NCBI RefSeq assembly: GCF_902506575.1
Contig: NZ_LR732544.1
Span: 4,306,927-4,370,039 of the forward strand
DNA from: Streptomyces mexicanus
GTDB lineage: Bacteria; Actinomycetota; Actinomycetes; Streptomycetales; Streptomycetaceae
Direction of reading: 5' to 3'
DNA length: 63,113 bases
The translations under genes were made by a program, and so were the position numbers. A model generated the notes under the pieces. That model saw only the letters and a program-made list of their open reading frames with translations, made no database searches and had not been told where the DNA came from. This document shows, piece by piece, positions 28,888-38,493 of the stretch. Positions within the stretch are counted from its first letter, which is position 1. Each line of letters starts with the position of its first letter.

Positions 28888-29595
28888 ATGGAGCAGAAAC
28901 CGGCACACGTCCGCATCCTCGACGCCGCCCACGAGCTGATGTTGACCGTCGGGCTCGCCCGCGCCACCACCAAAGAGATCGCCAAGGTGGCCGGCTGCTC
29001 CGAAGCGGCCCTCTACAAGTACTTCCCGAGCAAGGAGGAACTGTTCATCCAGGTGCTGCACGAGCGGCTGCCGCGCCTGACCCCGCTGCTGCGCAGCCTC
29101 GCCGCCGAGCCCGGCCGCCGCACCTTGCTGGAGAACCTCACCGAGATCGCCCGCCAGGCCGCCCTGTTCTACGAGCAGAGCTTCCCGATCGCCGGCTCCC
29201 TGTACGCGGAGACCCAGCTCAAGCGGCGCCACGACGAGGCGATGCGGCAGATGGGCTCCGGGCCGCACGTCCCGATCGAGGAACTGGACGCCTACCTCCG
29301 CGCCGAGCAGGCCCTCGGCCGCATCGCCGCCGGCGCCGACACCTTCGCGGCCGCCTCCCTCCTCCTCGGCGCCTGCGCCCAGCGGGCCTTCGCGTACGAC
29401 GCGGCGGACAGCCGCCCGGACGCGGCCGAGTTCGCCGACCGCCTGGCCCGCACCCTGCTGGCGGGCATCGGACAGGCCCCGGCACCGGGCATCGATCAGG
29501 CCCCGGCACCGGGCAGCGGGCAGGCCCCGGCACCGGGCATCGATCAGGCCCCGGCACCGGGCAGCGATCAGGCCCCCGCACCGGGCAGCGAGTAG
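28888..29595 (+). CDS. TetR-family transcriptional regulator with tandem-repeat tail
   Basis: A 235-residue regulator. The TetR HTH (8-55) reads RILDAAHELMLTVGLARATT, then EIAKVAGCSEAALYKYFPSKEEL. The ligand domain spans about 60-190. The last 45 residues are repeats of (G/D)QAPAPG(I/S) encoded by a 24-base tandem unit (29469-29592), outside the normal fold. It probably represses the divergent SDR gene and itself through the 50-base operator just upstream. The ligand is unknown. The ATG at 28888 has no strong Shine-Dalgarno. Confidence 0.92.
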   Translation: MEQKPAHVRILDAAHELMLTVGLARATTKEIAKVAGCSEAALYKYFPSKEELFIQVLHERLPRLTPLLRSLAAEPGRRTLLENLTEIARQAALFYEQSFPIAGSLYAETQLKRRHDEAMRQMGSGPHVPIEELDAYLRAEQALGRIAAGADTFAAASLLLGACAQRAFAYDAADSRPDAAEFADRLARTLLAGIGQAPAPGIDQAPAPGSGQAPAPGIDQAPAPGSDQAPAPGSE

Positions 29596-29653
29596 GGACC
29601 CCGCACAGCGATCGCATAGGGTCGGTCCCCGTCCTACAGGGAGGGGAAAGACC

Positions 29654-30403
29654 ATGCGAGGCGGACGTCTCGGCCGTGCCGTCGCGATCGCGGCGGCGAG
29701 CGTGCTGGTGGGCGCGCTGGCCACGGGCTGCGGCTCGGCGGCCCGCGGCGGCGGCAGCGACCACCGGGCCGACGGCGTCGGCGGCGCCGACGGGAAGCCG
29801 TCCGGCCGGGCGTCCCGGGCGGTGAAGATCACCGAGTTGCTCGCACCCGACGGCACCACCGTCCGCGTCGGATCACCGCAGGCGAAGACCGTCGTCCACG
29901 TCTACGAGGACCTGCGCTGCCCGGTCTGCGACGACTTCGAGACCCGGGGCGGCGGCGAGGCCCTGCGCGACCTGGTCCGCTCCGGCCAGGTCCGGGCGGA
30001 GTACACCCTGGCCTCCTTCCTCGACGACAAGCTCGGCGGCCAGGGCTCCAAGAAGGCCGCGAACGCGCTGCGGGCCGCGCTGGAGGCGGGCAGGTTCGCC
30101 GAGTACCACGACGTCCTCTTCGCCCACCAGCCAGAGGAGAGCGTCGACGGCTACACCGACGCGTTCCTGCTGGAGATGGCCTCGCGCGTGAAGGGCCTGC
30201 GCGGCCCGAAGTTCGACGCGGCGGTCAAGGACATGAAGTACCGCGGCTTCGTGACCGCGTCCGAGAAGGCGTTCGAGTCGTCCGGAGCGCCCGGCACGCC
30301 CACCCTGAAGGTCGACGGGAAGACCGTCGACGGGCAGCTGTACAACGGGATCTTCGACAAGAACACGCTGCCGATGGTCATCGGGGCACTCTCCGGGGAC
30401 TGA
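29654..30403 (+). CDS. DsbA/thioredoxin-fold lipoprotein
   Basis: A 249-residue exported lipoprotein. The signal peptide has an Arg-rich start, AVAIAAASVLVGALA, and lipobox LATGC. A Gly/Ala/Asp-rich linker follows to about residue 55, then a DsbA-like domain with active site CPVC in EDLRCPVCDDFE and the cis-Pro region SGAPGTPTLKVDGK. It should act on thiols or disulfides of exported proteins at the membrane's outer face. GGGAGGGG precedes the ATG. No DsbD/CcdA partner lies nearby. Confidence 0.9.
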   Translation: MRGGRLGRAVAIAAASVLVGALATGCGSAARGGGSDHRADGVGGADGKPSGRASRAVKITELLAPDGTTVRVGSPQAKTVVHVYEDLRCPVCDDFETRGGGEALRDLVRSGQVRAEYTLASFLDDKLGGQGSKKAANALRAALEAGRFAEYHDVLFAHQPEESVDGYTDAFLLEMASRVKGLRGPKFDAAVKDMKYRGFVTASEKAFESSGAPGTPTLKVDGKTVDGQLYNGIFDKNTLPMVIGALSGD

Positions 30404-30525
30404 CCCGCCGCAGCCCGCCGGCCAGCCGTCCTCCGGGAGCGACCCTTCTCGGGCCGCCGGTCAGTCGTCCTCCGGGAGTGACCCGCCGCAGCCTGTCGGT
30501 CAGTCGTCCTCGGGACCGACCCTCC
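30404..30525. repeat. Short tandem repeat between the lipoprotein gene and add
   Basis: About three imperfect copies of a ~37-base unit close to ccggtcagtcgtcctccggg plus agtgacccgccgcag fill this gap between convergent genes. No reading frame is credible; it may help terminate both genes. Confidence 0.6.
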
Positions 30526-31557
30526 TCAGCTCGCCAGCCAGTCGTCCACGCCCGACAGCAGCTTCGTCCGGACGTCCTCCGGGGCGGCCGAGGCGCGGAT
30601 GGACTGGCGGGCCAGCTCCGCCAGCTCGGCGTCGTCGAACGCGTGGTGGTGCCGGGCGATCTCGTACTGGGCCGCCAGCCGGGAGCCGAAGAGCAGGGGG
30701 TCGTCGGCGCCCAGGGCCATCGGGACCCCGGCGTCGTACAGGGTGCGCAGGGGGACGTCCTCCGGCTTGTCGTACACCCCGAGAGCCACGTTGGAGGCCG
30801 GGCACACCTCGCAGGTCACGCCCCGCTCGGCCAGGCGCCGCAGCAGGGCGGGGTCCTCCGCCGCGCGCACCCCGTGGCCCACCCGGTGGGCGTGCAGGTC
30901 GTCCAGGCAGTCGCGGACCGAGGCGGGACCGGTCAGCTCGCCGCCGTGCGGGGCCGCGAACAGGCCGCCGTCGCGCGCGATCGCGAACGCCCGGTCGAAG
31001 TCCCGCGCCATGCCCCGCCGCTCGTCGTTGGACAGGCCGAAACCGACCACGCCGCGGTCCCGGTAGCGCACGGCCAGCCGGGCCAGCGTGCGGGCGTCCA
31101 GCGGGTGCTTCATGCGGTTGGCGGCGACCAGGACCCGCATGCCCAGGCCCGTCTCCCGCGAGGCCGTCTCCACGGCGTCCAGGATGATCTCCAGCGCCGG
31201 GATCAGTCCGCCCAGCCTGGGCGCGTACGAGGTCGGGTCCACCTGGATCTCCAGCCAGCCCGAGCCGTCCTTGACGTCCTCCTCGGCGGCCTCCCGCACC
31301 AGGCGCTGGATGTCCTCCGGTGCCCGCAGGCAGGAACGCGCCGCGTCGTACAGCCGCTGGAAGCGGAACCAGCCGCGCTCGTCCGTCGCCCGCAGCTTCG
31401 GCGGCTCACCGCTGACCAGGGCGTCCGTCAGGGCCTCCGGCAGGCGCACGCCGTACTTGTCGGCCAGTTCCAGCAGGGTGGTGGGCCGCATCGACCCGGT
31501 GAAGTGCAGGTGCAGATGGGCTTTCGGCAGCTCGGAGAGATCGCGTACGTGCTCCAT
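30526..31557 (-). CDS. add: Adenosine deaminase
   Basis: A 343-residue purine-salvage enzyme converting adenosine to inosine. Zinc ligands and catalytic residues are in place: HLHLH near residue 14, HGGELTGP (His and catalytic Glu), HRVGHG, and the paired Asp in ALGADDPLLFG. The open frame goes to 31665, but homology and the usual MEHVRDLSELPKAHLHLHFTGS beginning select the ATG at 31557. Family members include a related adenine deaminase group; the HGGE-x-TGP pattern and length favour adenosine deaminase. Confidence 0.92.
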   Translation of the reverse strand: MEHVRDLSELPKAHLHLHFTGSMRPTTLLELADKYGVRLPEALTDALVSGEPPKLRATDERGWFRFQRLYDAARSCLRAPEDIQRLVREAAEEDVKDGSGWLEIQVDPTSYAPRLGGLIPALEIILDAVETASRETGLGMRVLVAANRMKHPLDARTLARLAVRYRDRGVVGFGLSNDERRGMARDFDRAFAIARDGGLFAAPHGGELTGPASVRDCLDDLHAHRVGHGVRAAEDPALLRRLAERGVTCEVCPASNVALGVYDKPEDVPLRTLYDAGVPMALGADDPLLFGSRLAAQYEIARHHHAFDDAELAELARQSIRASAAPEDVRTKLLSGVDDWLAS

Positions 31558-31630
31558 CCCAGGATCCTGCCGCACGCGCCCCGCGTCCCGGTAGCCGTTT
31601 CCCCGTTCGTGCTCTTGCCCGTACAAACAA

Positions 31631-31661
31631 GCGGGCCGCCTCCCGGAGGGAAACGGCCCGC
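31631..31661. terminator. Hairpin between add and aspC
   Basis: GCGGGCCG (31631-31638) pairs with CGGCCCGC (31654-31661) around a 15-base loop that itself holds a ctcccggag pairing. It lies just after the aspC stop on the minus strand. Confidence 0.75.
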
Positions 31662-31675
31662 ACACGGGGAGGGGG

Positions 31676-32902
31676 TCAGTCCCTGGCCTCCGCCAGCAGC
31701 TTCTGGATCCGGCTCACGCCCTCCACCAGGTCCTCGTCACCGAGGGCGTAGGACAGGCGCAGGTAGCCCGGCGTGCCGAAGGCCTCCCCCGGGACGACCG
31801 CGACCTCGGCCTCCTCCAGGATCAGCGCGGCCAGCTCGACCGTGTTCTGCGGGCGCTTGCCGCGGATCTCCTTGCCGATCAGTGCCTTCACCGACGGGTA
31901 CGCGTAGAACGCGCCCTCCGGCTCCGGGCACACGACGCCGTCGATCTCGTTGAGCATCCGCACGATGGTCCGGCGGCGCCGGTCGAACGCCTCGCGCATC
32001 ATCGCCACGGCCTCCAGGTCGCCGGAGACGGCGGCCAGGGCGGCCGCCTGGGCCACGTTGGAGACGTTCGAGGTGGCGTGCGACTGCAGGTTGGTCGCGG
32101 CCTTGACGACGTCCTTCGGGCCGATGACCCAGCCCACGCGCCAGCCGGTCATGGCGTACGTCTTGGCCACGCCGTTGACGACGATGCACTTGTCGCGCAG
32201 CTCCGGCAGCAGCGCGGGCAGGGACACCGAGACGGCGTCGCCGTAGACCAGGTGCTCGTAGATCTCGTCGGTGAGCACCCACAGGCCGTGCTCCAGCGCC
32301 CAGCGGCCGATCGCCTCGGTCTCGGCCTCGGAGTACACCGCGCCGGTCGGGTTGGAGGGGGAGACGAACAGGACGACCTTGGTCTTCTCCGTGCGGGCCG
32401 CCTCCAGCTGCTCCACCGTGACGCGGTAACCGGTGGTCTCGTCGGCGACCACCTCGACCGGGACACCGCCGGCCAGGCGGATCGACTCCGGGTACGTCGT
32501 CCAGTACGGCGCCGGGACGATGACCTCGTCACCCGGGTCCAGGATCGCGGCGAAGGCCTCGTAGATGGCCTGCTTGCCGCCGTTGGTGACCAGGATCTGG
32601 GAGACGTCCGGCTCCCAGCCGGAGTCGCGCAGCGTCTTCGCGGCGATCGCGGCCTTCAGCTCGGGCAGGCCGCCGGCCGGGGTGTAGCGGTGGTACTTCG
32701 GGTTCTTGCAGGCCTCGATCGCGGCCTCGACGATGTAGTCCGGGGTCGGGAAGTCGGGCTCACCGGCGCCGAAGCCGATCACCGGACGCCCGGCGGCCTT
32801 CAGGGCCTTGGCCTTGGCGTCCACGGCGAGGGTGGCGGACTCGGAGATCGCGCCGACTCGGGCGGAGACCCGGCGCTCGGTGGGAGGGGTTGCAGCGCTC
32901 AT
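31676..32902 (-). CDS. aspC: Pyridoxal-phosphate aspartate aminotransferase
   Basis: A 408-residue class I aminotransferase. It has [23 protein letters not shown] at the start, the substrate loop [47 protein letters not shown], the PLP-lysine in [18 protein letters not shown] (K of AKTYAM), and RLSYAL with the carboxylate-binding Arg. The likely reaction is aspartate + 2-oxoglutarate to oxaloacetate + glutamate; other amino donors are possible. The ATG at 32902 is chosen over further upstream starts because similarity begins there. It is transcribed away from tRNA-Trp and secE. Confidence 0.93.
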   Translation of the reverse strand: MSAATPPTERRVSARVGAISESATLAVDAKAKALKAAGRPVIGFGAGEPDFPTPDYIVEAAIEACKNPKYHRYTPAGGLPELKAAIAAKTLRDSGWEPDVSQILVTNGGKQAIYEAFAAILDPGDEVIVPAPYWTTYPESIRLAGGVPVEVVADETTGYRVTVEQLEAARTEKTKVVLFVSPSNPTGAVYSEAETEAIGRWALEHGLWVLTDEIYEHLVYGDAVSVSLPALLPELRDKCIVVNGVAKTYAMTGWRVGWVIGPKDVVKAATNLQSHATSNVSNVAQAAALAAVSGDLEAVAMMREAFDRRRRTIVRMLNEIDGVVCPEPEGAFYAYPSVKALIGKEIRGKRPQNTVELAALILEEAEVAVVPGEAFGTPGYLRLSYALGDEDLVEGVSRIQKLLAEARD

Positions 32903-33459
32903 ACCGCCATCGTTCCAGACCACCGACGAGAGGGGCACACGGGTTTCGAGGAGTGAGCGAGGGCGGTCTACGCGCTGAACAACCGTGCGGACCCGCCCGC
33001 CCTGCCGCGTGCCCCGCCGCACGCCGTGCCGGGCGCCTCACCGGCCGTCTCCCGCCCTGCGGACCCGCGGAATCCGGCCCTCCGCACCGGTTGCCTGCGG
33101 CCCACCGCATCAGCTGCCTCAGGCCCCGCGGACCGGCGGTCTCCGGCCTTCCGTCCCCGCAGTTTCCAGCCCTGCACGCCCGCGGTCTCCAGCCTCCGCA
33201 CCCGCAGTCTCCGGCGCCTCCGCCGCCTCGGCACGGTCCTTCGGCCCCGTCCGCCCCGGTGCTCCGTCCGGCTCGGCACCGGTCCTCCGGCCCCTCCCGC
33301 ACAGGTCTTTCGGACACTCCGTGGACACCGAAGAACGCTTTCCGTTCGACGCCCGGCCCCGGACCACGTACACTCTCACCTCGTTGGCCTTCAGCAGCCG
33401 CGCCGGACATCGGTGCACGCCGGGCATTTGGTCGGATGCGGTACGTTGGGGGAACACAA
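32903..33459. other. Intergenic region between aspC and tRNA-Trp, repetitive GC-rich sequence
   Basis: These 557 bases hold the aspC upstream region, then about 33000-33300 of irregular short repeats (ctgcggacccgcgg, ccgcagtctccggc and similar). Open frames there are Arg/Pro/Ala-rich on every strand and I do not believe them. The last part carries a promoter for tRNA-Trp: TTCGAC (33345-33350), 18 bases, TACACT (33369-33374). Confidence 0.55.
33345..33374 (+). promoter_or_regulatory. Candidate promoter for tRNA-Trp / secE
   Basis: TTCGAC and TACACT separated by 18 bases form a reasonable vegetative promoter about 85 bases before tRNA-Trp. The secE gene follows the tRNA by about 110 bases and may share the transcript. 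Confidence 0.5.
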
Positions 33460-33532
33460 AGGGTCGTAGCTCAATTGGTAGAGCACTGGTCTCCAAAACC
33501 AGCGGTTGGGGGTTCAAGTCCCTCCGGCCCTG
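33460..33532 (+). tRNA. tRNA-Trp (anticodon CCA)
   Basis: A 73-base cloverleaf. Acceptor AGGGTCG/CGGCCCT has one G-U pair. Anticodon stem ctggt/accag encloses ctccaaa (CCA), and the T arm is gggggttcaagtccctc. The discriminator is G, as expected for tRNA-Trp. It sits just upstream of secE, as in many actinobacteria. Confidence 0.96.
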
Positions 33533-33640
33533 CTCCACACACCTTCGCCAGGATGTGTGCGCATGTACGTACAGCAATGCACCGCCGTGCGGCTCGACCG
33601 GGCGCGGCACGGCCACGACCCGGGAATCAGGTGAGGACGC

Positions 33641-33928
33641 ATGACGGACGCCGTGGGCTCCATCGACACGCCTGACGCCCGGGACGAGGTGGCGGAGTCC
33701 AAGAAGAAGCCGCGCAAGGGCGGCAAGCGAGCCAAGAAGGGCCCGCTGAAGCGTCTTGCGCTCTTCTACCGGCAGATCATCGCCGAACTCCGCAAGGTTG
33801 TCTGGCCCACGCGCCATCAGCTGACGTCGTACACCACCGTGGTGATCTTCTTCGTTGCCATCATGATCGCCCTGGTGACCGTGATTGACTATGGGCTCAA
33901 CCACGCGGCCAAGTACGTCTTCGGCTGA
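33641..33928 (+). CDS. secE: Preprotein translocase subunit SecE
   Basis: A 95-residue protein with a Lys-rich N-terminal half (SKKKPRKGGKRAKKGPLKR), the amphipathic helix YRQIIAELRKVVWPTRHQL, and one membrane helix (YTTVVIFFVAIMIALVTVIDYGL). These are the conserved SecE core that clamps SecY. ATG at 33641, with weak purine-rich sequence (GTGAGGA) upstream. It is followed by nusG, the universal arrangement. Confidence 0.95.
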   Translation: MTDAVGSIDTPDARDEVAESKKKPRKGGKRAKKGPLKRLALFYRQIIAELRKVVWPTRHQLTSYTTVVIFFVAIMIALVTVIDYGLNHAAKYVFG

Positions 33929-33940
33929 GTCAAGAGCGAA

Positions 33941-33963
33941 GGGCGCCGTGGTTACCGGCGCCC
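33941..33963 (+). terminator. Hairpin between secE and nusG
   Basis: GGGCGCC (33941-33947) pairs with GGCGCCC (33957-33963) and is followed by gtttt, a rare U-run here. It may attenuate transcription between secE and nusG. Confidence 0.65.
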
Positions 33964-34009
33964 GTTTTCGCATGTTCCACCCCTATGTATCCAGGAAGAA
34001 GCAGCCACC

Positions 34010-34861
34010 GTGTCTGACCCGAACCTGAACGACGCCATCGAGCCGACCGAGTCCGTGGATGACGAGCTCGACATCGTCGAGGGTGCGGACGAGGGCGACG
34101 AGGCCGAGGCTGCCGAGGCCGCCGCGGGCGAGCCGGCCGAGCAGGCCGCCGTCCACGTCGAGGACGAGGACGAGGACCAGGCCACCGAGGGTGAGGACGC
34201 CGAGGCCGCCGAAGCCGAGGCCGCCGAGGAGCCCGAGCCCGAACTCGACCCGGTCACCAAGCTCCGCGAGGAACTGCGCACCCTGCCCGGCGAGTGGTAC
34301 GTCATCCACACCTACGCCGGCTACGAGAAGCGCGTGAAGGCCAATCTGGAGCAGCGCGCCGTCTCGCTGAACGTCGAGGACTTCATCTACCAGGCCGAGG
34401 TGCCCGAGGAAGAGATCGTCCAGATCAAGAACGGCGAGCGCAAGACCGTCCGGCAGAACAAGCTGCCCGGTTACGTCCTCGTCCGCATGGACCTGACGAA
34501 CGAGTCCTGGGGCGTCGTCCGCAACACGCCCGGCGTCACCGGCTTCGTCGGCAACGCCTACGACCCCTACCCGCTGTCCCTGGACGAGATCGTGAAGATG
34601 CTCGCCCCGGAGGCGGAGGAGAAGGCCGCCCGCGAGGCCGCCGAGGCCGAGGGCAAGCCCGCCCCGCAGCGCAAGGTCGAGGTCCAGGTGCTGGACTTCG
34701 AGGTCGGCGACTCGGTCACCGTCACCGACGGCCCCTTCGCCACGCTGCAGGCGACCATCAACGAGATCAACGCCGACTCCAAGAAGGTCAAGGGCCTGGT
34801 CGAGATCTTCGGCCGCGAGACGCCGGTCGAGCTGTCCTTCGACCAGATCCAGAAGAACTAG
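34010..34861 (+). CDS. nusG: Transcription elongation/termination factor NusG with acidic N-terminal extension
   Basis: A 283-residue protein. Residues 1-85 are a highly acidic Glu/Asp/Ala-rich extension found in actinobacterial NusG. The NGN domain (about 90-210) starts [20 protein letters not shown] and includes [13 protein letters not shown]. The KOW domain near the end has [19 protein letters not shown]. It binds RNA polymerase at the beta-prime clamp and couples to Rho or S10. GTG start at 34010; a strong terminator follows the stop. Confidence 0.95.
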   Translation: MSDPNLNDAIEPTESVDDELDIVEGADEGDEAEAAEAAAGEPAEQAAVHVEDEDEDQATEGEDAEAAEAEAAEEPEPELDPVTKLREELRTLPGEWYVIHTYAGYEKRVKANLEQRAVSLNVEDFIYQAEVPEEEIVQIKNGERKTVRQNKLPGYVLVRMDLTNESWGVVRNTPGVTGFVGNAYDPYPLSLDEIVKMLAPEAEEKAAREAAEAEGKPAPQRKVEVQVLDFEVGDSVTVTDGPFATLQATINEINADSKKVKGLVEIFGRETPVELSFDQIQKN

Positions 34862-34878
34862 GCGCACGAACCCACGAA

Positions 34879-34918
34879 AGAGCCCCCGCCCGGCGGTCAC
34901 CCGCCGGGCGGGGGCTCT
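34879..34918 (+). terminator. Terminator after nusG
   Basis: AGAGCCCCCGCCCGGCGG and its exact complement form an 18-bp stem with a tcac loop, 17 bases after the nusG stop. Confidence 0.92.
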
Positions 34919-34983
34919 GCCGTGTCGTTTCCGAAACCCCCGGCCGTCCGGATCGAGGGCATCGCACCACCTATCGTGAAGCC

Positions 34984-35190
34984 ATGAACAGGCGGCGCTG
35001 GTGGTCGGTGATCGGCTTGTGGGTCGTGTGGTGGGCAGCCGCCACCGCTGTCTTCTGGCTTCTGGGCAAGGTGCTCGGTCAGTCGGCGAGCCCGGTGGGG
35101 TGCGGGGCGAGTGCCGTGCTGGTGATCGTCGTGGGCGAGATCGGTGACCGGGTACGGCGCCGCCTCCGGCCCCGCCGTGAGGTGGGCTGA
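34984..35190 (+). CDS. Small two-helix membrane protein of unknown function
   Basis: A 68-residue protein MNRRRWWSVIGLWVVWWAAA and so on. Two hydrophobic segments (8-29 and 38-52) are bracketed by Arg-rich ends (NRRR at the start, RVRRRLRPRREVG at the end), which suggests both termini face the cytoplasm. The frame has typical Streptomyces codon bias. I do not recognise the family. Confidence 0.65.
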   Translation: MNRRRWWSVIGLWVVWWAAATAVFWLLGKVLGQSASPVGCGASAVLVIVVGEIGDRVRRRLRPRREVG

Positions 35191-35373
35191 CCGGACGGCC
35201 CGTGCGGGCCGGTCGGACCGGGCAGCCGCAGGGCGGCACGCCGTCGCGGCGGTGCGTGAGGCCGCCATCGGCACGGCCGGGCCGGCCCTCTTCACCCCGG
35301 GGCCGCCCAGGTGTCACCCGGAAACGGTGCGGGGGCCTGTCCGATGTCGCCGTGGCGTTCTACCGTCCCGTAC

Positions 35374-37044
35374 ATGACGCGACCCGGACCCCGAAGACCC
35401 GCCGTTTCCCTTCTCTGCGCGGGCGCTGCGGTGGCGCTCGCCTGGGCGGGGCCTGCGCAGCCGGCCGCCACGGCCGCGGACGGCCCGGCCCCCGCCGCGG
35501 ACGGCCGGCGCGCCGACCCGATCGTCTCCGGCCGGCTCGACCTCGGCCCGGCCGATCTGCCGGAGACCCGTACGACCTCGACGCTGCAGCCCGGCGTCAC
35601 CCTGACCCGGATCACCCGCGGGGGCGCCGACGACTCCCTGTTCTGGACGCTGGAGGTGCAGATCCCGAACGCCTCCTCGCCCGACCCCGACGCACCGGCC
35701 AAGGCGCTGTCCGGGGCGGCCGACGCCCGCGAGGAGCGCGAGCGGTTGCGCGCCGAGGGGTTCGACGCGCGGGTCGAGGCCGTGGCGCGGCCCCGCGCCG
35801 CCGACGTGTCGCCCGGCATCCTCGGCTACCGCGTCCGGGTCGGCTCCTGGCCCACCCGGTCCGAGGCCGACCGGGAGCGTGCCCGCCTGACCGCCGCCGG
35901 GGAGCACGCCTCCAGCGTCTTCACCGGCTGGGACGGGGACCGCGCGGCGCGCGGTCCCTGGCACGTCGACGTGGTCACCATCGACCCTCGCCGGTTCGAC
36001 GGCCGCCTCGACGCGACCTTCGGCCCCGACCTGGAGGGCCGTGAGACGACCTCCGCGCTGGCCCGGGCGGCCGGTGCCACGGTCGGCGTCAACGCGGGCT
36101 TCTTCGTCCTGGACCCCGCCGCCGGCGCGCCGGGCGACCCCGCCGGGGTCGGCGTGTACGACGGCAAGGTGCTGTCCGAGCCCGTCGGCGAACGCCCGGC
36201 GCTCGTCCTGGACGACCGCGGCACCAGCAGCATCGAACGGCTGTCCTGGCGCGGCAGCGTGCTGATCGGCGGCCGGACCGTCCCGCTCGACGGCGTGGAC
36301 CGGGTGCCCGGCCTGATCCGCAACTGCGGCGGCGACCGGACCGACCGCCCGACGGCACAGCCGCTGCACGACGTCACCTGCACCGACGACAGCGAGCTCG
36401 TCGCGTTCACCCCGGAGTACGGCGCCCGCACCCCCGAGGGCCCCGGGCGCGAGGTGGTGCTCGACGCCCACCAGCGGGTGGTCTCCGTGGCCGCCGTACG
36501 CGGCACCGCGCTCGCCCCCGGCACCACCTCCCTGCAGGCCACCGGAGACCTGGCGGACCGGCTCGCGGCCGTCCGGGTCGGTGACCGGGTGCGGGTGCGC
36601 ACGGACCTGGCCGACGCCGCGACCGGCCGGCCGCGTCCGGTGAGCCGCCACACGACGATCGTCAACGGCGGCCCCCAGCTCGTCCACCACGGGCGGGAGG
36701 AGATCACCCAGCGCCGGGACGGCATGGACCACGCGGACGACCCCAGCTGGGCCTACGGCTGGGTGGTCAAGCGGAACCCGCGCACCCTCGCCGGAACGGA
36801 CCGGTACGGGCGTACGGTGCTGGTGTCCGTCGACGGGCGCACCACCGGCGACCTCGGCCTGAGCATCCCGGAGGCCGCCGACGTGGCCCGCTCGCTCGGC
36901 CTGGTCGAGGCCGTCAACCTCGACGGCGGCGGCTCGACGGCGATGGCGGTCGGCGGAGCGGTCATCGGCCACCCCTCCGACGCCACCGGCGAACGGCCCG
37001 TCGGCGACGCCGTGTTGGTCCTGCCGCCGGCTCGCCGGCCGTGA
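35374..37044 (+). CDS. Exported phosphodiester-glycosidase-family (NAGPA) protein with SPOR-like domain
   Basis: A 556-residue secreted protein. The signal peptide is RPAVSLLCAGAAVALAWAGPAQPAATA. At about 115-180 a segment with GYRVRVGSWPTRSEADRERARLTAAG looks like a SPOR peptidoglycan-binding domain. The C-terminal NAGPA/DUF2233 domain has GVNAGFFVLD, TTIVNGGPQLVHHG and EAVNLDGGGSTAM, the family's conserved blocks. Family members cleave phosphodiester-linked sugars; in bacteria they occur with cell-envelope polymers. The ATG at 35374 is preferred because the signal peptide follows directly. It lies between nusG and rplK. Confidence 0.87.
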   Translation: MTRPGPRRPAVSLLCAGAAVALAWAGPAQPAATAADGPAPAADGRRADPIVSGRLDLGPADLPETRTTSTLQPGVTLTRITRGGADDSLFWTLEVQIPNASSPDPDAPAKALSGAADAREERERLRAEGFDARVEAVARPRAADVSPGILGYRVRVGSWPTRSEADRERARLTAAGEHASSVFTGWDGDRAARGPWHVDVVTIDPRRFDGRLDATFGPDLEGRETTSALARAAGATVGVNAGFFVLDPAAGAPGDPAGVGVYDGKVLSEPVGERPALVLDDRGTSSIERLSWRGSVLIGGRTVPLDGVDRVPGLIRNCGGDRTDRPTAQPLHDVTCTDDSELVAFTPEYGARTPEGPGREVVLDAHQRVVSVAAVRGTALAPGTTSLQATGDLADRLAAVRVGDRVRVRTDLADAATGRPRPVSRHTTIVNGGPQLVHHGREEITQRRDGMDHADDPSWAYGWVVKRNPRTLAGTDRYGRTVLVSVDGRTTGDLGLSIPEAADVARSLGLVEAVNLDGGGSTAMAVGGAVIGHPSDATGERPVGDAVLVLPPARRP

Positions 37045-37116
37045 CCGGCGCCCGCCGAGGGCCGTGGCCGGGCCCGCGGCGGGCGCGGCTCCGGCGCCCG
37101 GAGCCACCTGCTGGTT

Positions 37117-37145
37117 TTGGGAGCGGAGGGCCTACCCGTTATCGT
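37117..37145 (+). promoter_or_regulatory. Promoter for rplK-rplA
   Basis: TTGGGA (37117-37122) and TATCGT (37140-37145) with a 17-base spacer fit a vegetative promoter. About 90 bases of leader follow, containing a direct repeat gatgatccgga (37166 and 37181 region). Confidence 0.65.
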
Positions 37146-37237
37146 TGTGCGGTATGCCTCCATCCGGATGATCCGGACCGATGATCCGGAAGCCCCCGGA
37201 GGAGGCCGACCACTCTCACTAGGACCCGGAGAGAGCA

Positions 37238-37672
37238 ATGCCTCCCAAGAAGAAGAAGGTCACGGGGCTCATCAAGCTCCAGATCCAGGCCGGCGCCGCC
37301 AACCCGGCCCCGCCGGTCGGCCCGGCGCTGGGTCAGCACGGCGTCAACATCATGGAGTTCTGCAAGGCCTACAACGCCGCGACCGAGTCGCAGCGCGGGT
37401 GGGTCATCCCGGTGGAGATCACGGTCTACGAGGACCGTTCCTTCACCTTCATCACCAAGACGCCGCCGGCCGCCAAGATGATCCTCAAGGCCGCGGGCGT
37501 GGAGAAGGGCTCCGGCGAGCCGCACAAGACCAAGGTCGCCAAGATCACCCGCGACCAGGTCCGTGAGATCGCCCAGACCAAGATGCCCGACCTCAACGCC
37601 AACGACCTGGACGCCGCCGAGAAGATCATCGCCGGCACCGCCCGTTCCATGGGCGTCACCGTCGAGGGCTGA
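37238..37672 (+). CDS. rplK: 50S ribosomal protein L11
   Basis: A 144-residue protein, [20 protein letters not shown] at the start, with the conserved [23 protein letters not shown] in the N-terminal domain and [14 protein letters not shown] in the rRNA-binding part. It binds 23S rRNA in the GTPase centre, where thiostrepton acts, and in streptomycetes influences RelA activation. GGAGAG precedes the ATG. It is transcribed with rplA. Confidence 0.97.
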   Translation: MPPKKKKVTGLIKLQIQAGAANPAPPVGPALGQHGVNIMEFCKAYNAATESQRGWVIPVEITVYEDRSFTFITKTPPAAKMILKAAGVEKGSGEPHKTKVAKITRDQVREIAQTKMPDLNANDLDAAEKIIAGTARSMGVTVEG

Positions 37673-37767
37673 GACCCCCCTAGTACTCCCGCGGCCGGAC
37701 CGGGCCGCACGTGGGAGGGCCTGCTCGGCCCGTACCACGACTCCTTTCAGAACCCACAGGAGCAGTT

Positions 37768-38493
37768 GTGAGCAAGCGCAGCAAGGCTCTCCGCGCTGCG
37801 GACGCCAAGATCGACCGGGAGAAGCTGTACGCCCCGCTCGAGGCCGTCCGTCTCGCCAAGGAGACCTCCACGACCAAGTTCGACGGCACCGTCGAGGTCG
37901 CCTTCCGTCTGGGTGTCGACCCGCGCAAGGCCGACCAGATGGTCCGTGGCACCGTGAACCTTCCGCACGGCACCGGTAAGACCGCCCGGGTCCTGGTCTT
38001 CGCGACCGGTGACCGTGCCGAGGCCGCGCGTGCCGCGGGCGCCGACATCGTCGGCGCCGACGAGCTGATCGACGAGGTGTCGAAGGGCCGCCTGGACTTC
38101 GACGCCGTCGTCGCCACCCCGGACCTCATGGGCAAGGTCGGCCGCCTCGGCCGCGTCCTCGGCCCGCGTGGTCTGATGCCGAACCCGAAGACCGGCACCG
38201 TCACCCCCGACGTGGCCAAGGCCGTCTCCGACATCAAGGGCGGCAAGATCGAGTTCCGTGTCGACAAGCACGCGAACCTGCACTTCATCATCGGCAAGAC
38301 GTCGTTCGACGACACCAAGCTGGTGGAGAACTACGGCGCCGCGCTGGAGGAGATCCTCCGTCTGAAGCCGTCCGCCGCCAAGGGTCGCTACATCAAGAAG
38401 GCCGCCATCAGCACCACGATGGGCCCCGGCATCCAGGTCGACCCGAACCGCACCCGCAACCTCCTCGTCGAGGAGGACCCGGCCGCGGTCTGA
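37768..38493 (+). CDS. rplA: 50S ribosomal protein L1
   Basis: A 241-residue protein starting with GTG at 37768 ([20 protein letters not shown]), preceded by AGGAG. Conserved blocks: [35 protein letters not shown] and the rRNA-contacting [15 protein letters not shown]. It forms the L1 stalk and can repress its own rplK-rplA message. The leader between rplK and rplA is 95 bases. Confidence 0.97.
   Translation: MSKRSKALRAADAKIDREKLYAPLEAVRLAKETSTTKFDGTVEVAFRLGVDPRKADQMVRGTVNLPHGTGKTARVLVFATGDRAEAARAAGADIVGADELIDEVSKGRLDFDAVVATPDLMGKVGRLGRVLGPRGLMPNPKTGTVTPDVAKAVSDIKGGKIEFRVDKHANLHFIIGKTSFDDTKLVENYGAALEEILRLKPSAAKGRYIKKAAISTTMGPGIQVDPNRTRNLLVEEDPAAV

Noticed and set aside
33119..33640. Minus-strand frame opposite tRNA-Trp and upstream
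   Set aside because: It runs through a tRNA gene and gives Arg/Gly/Ala-rich repeats; not a credible protein.
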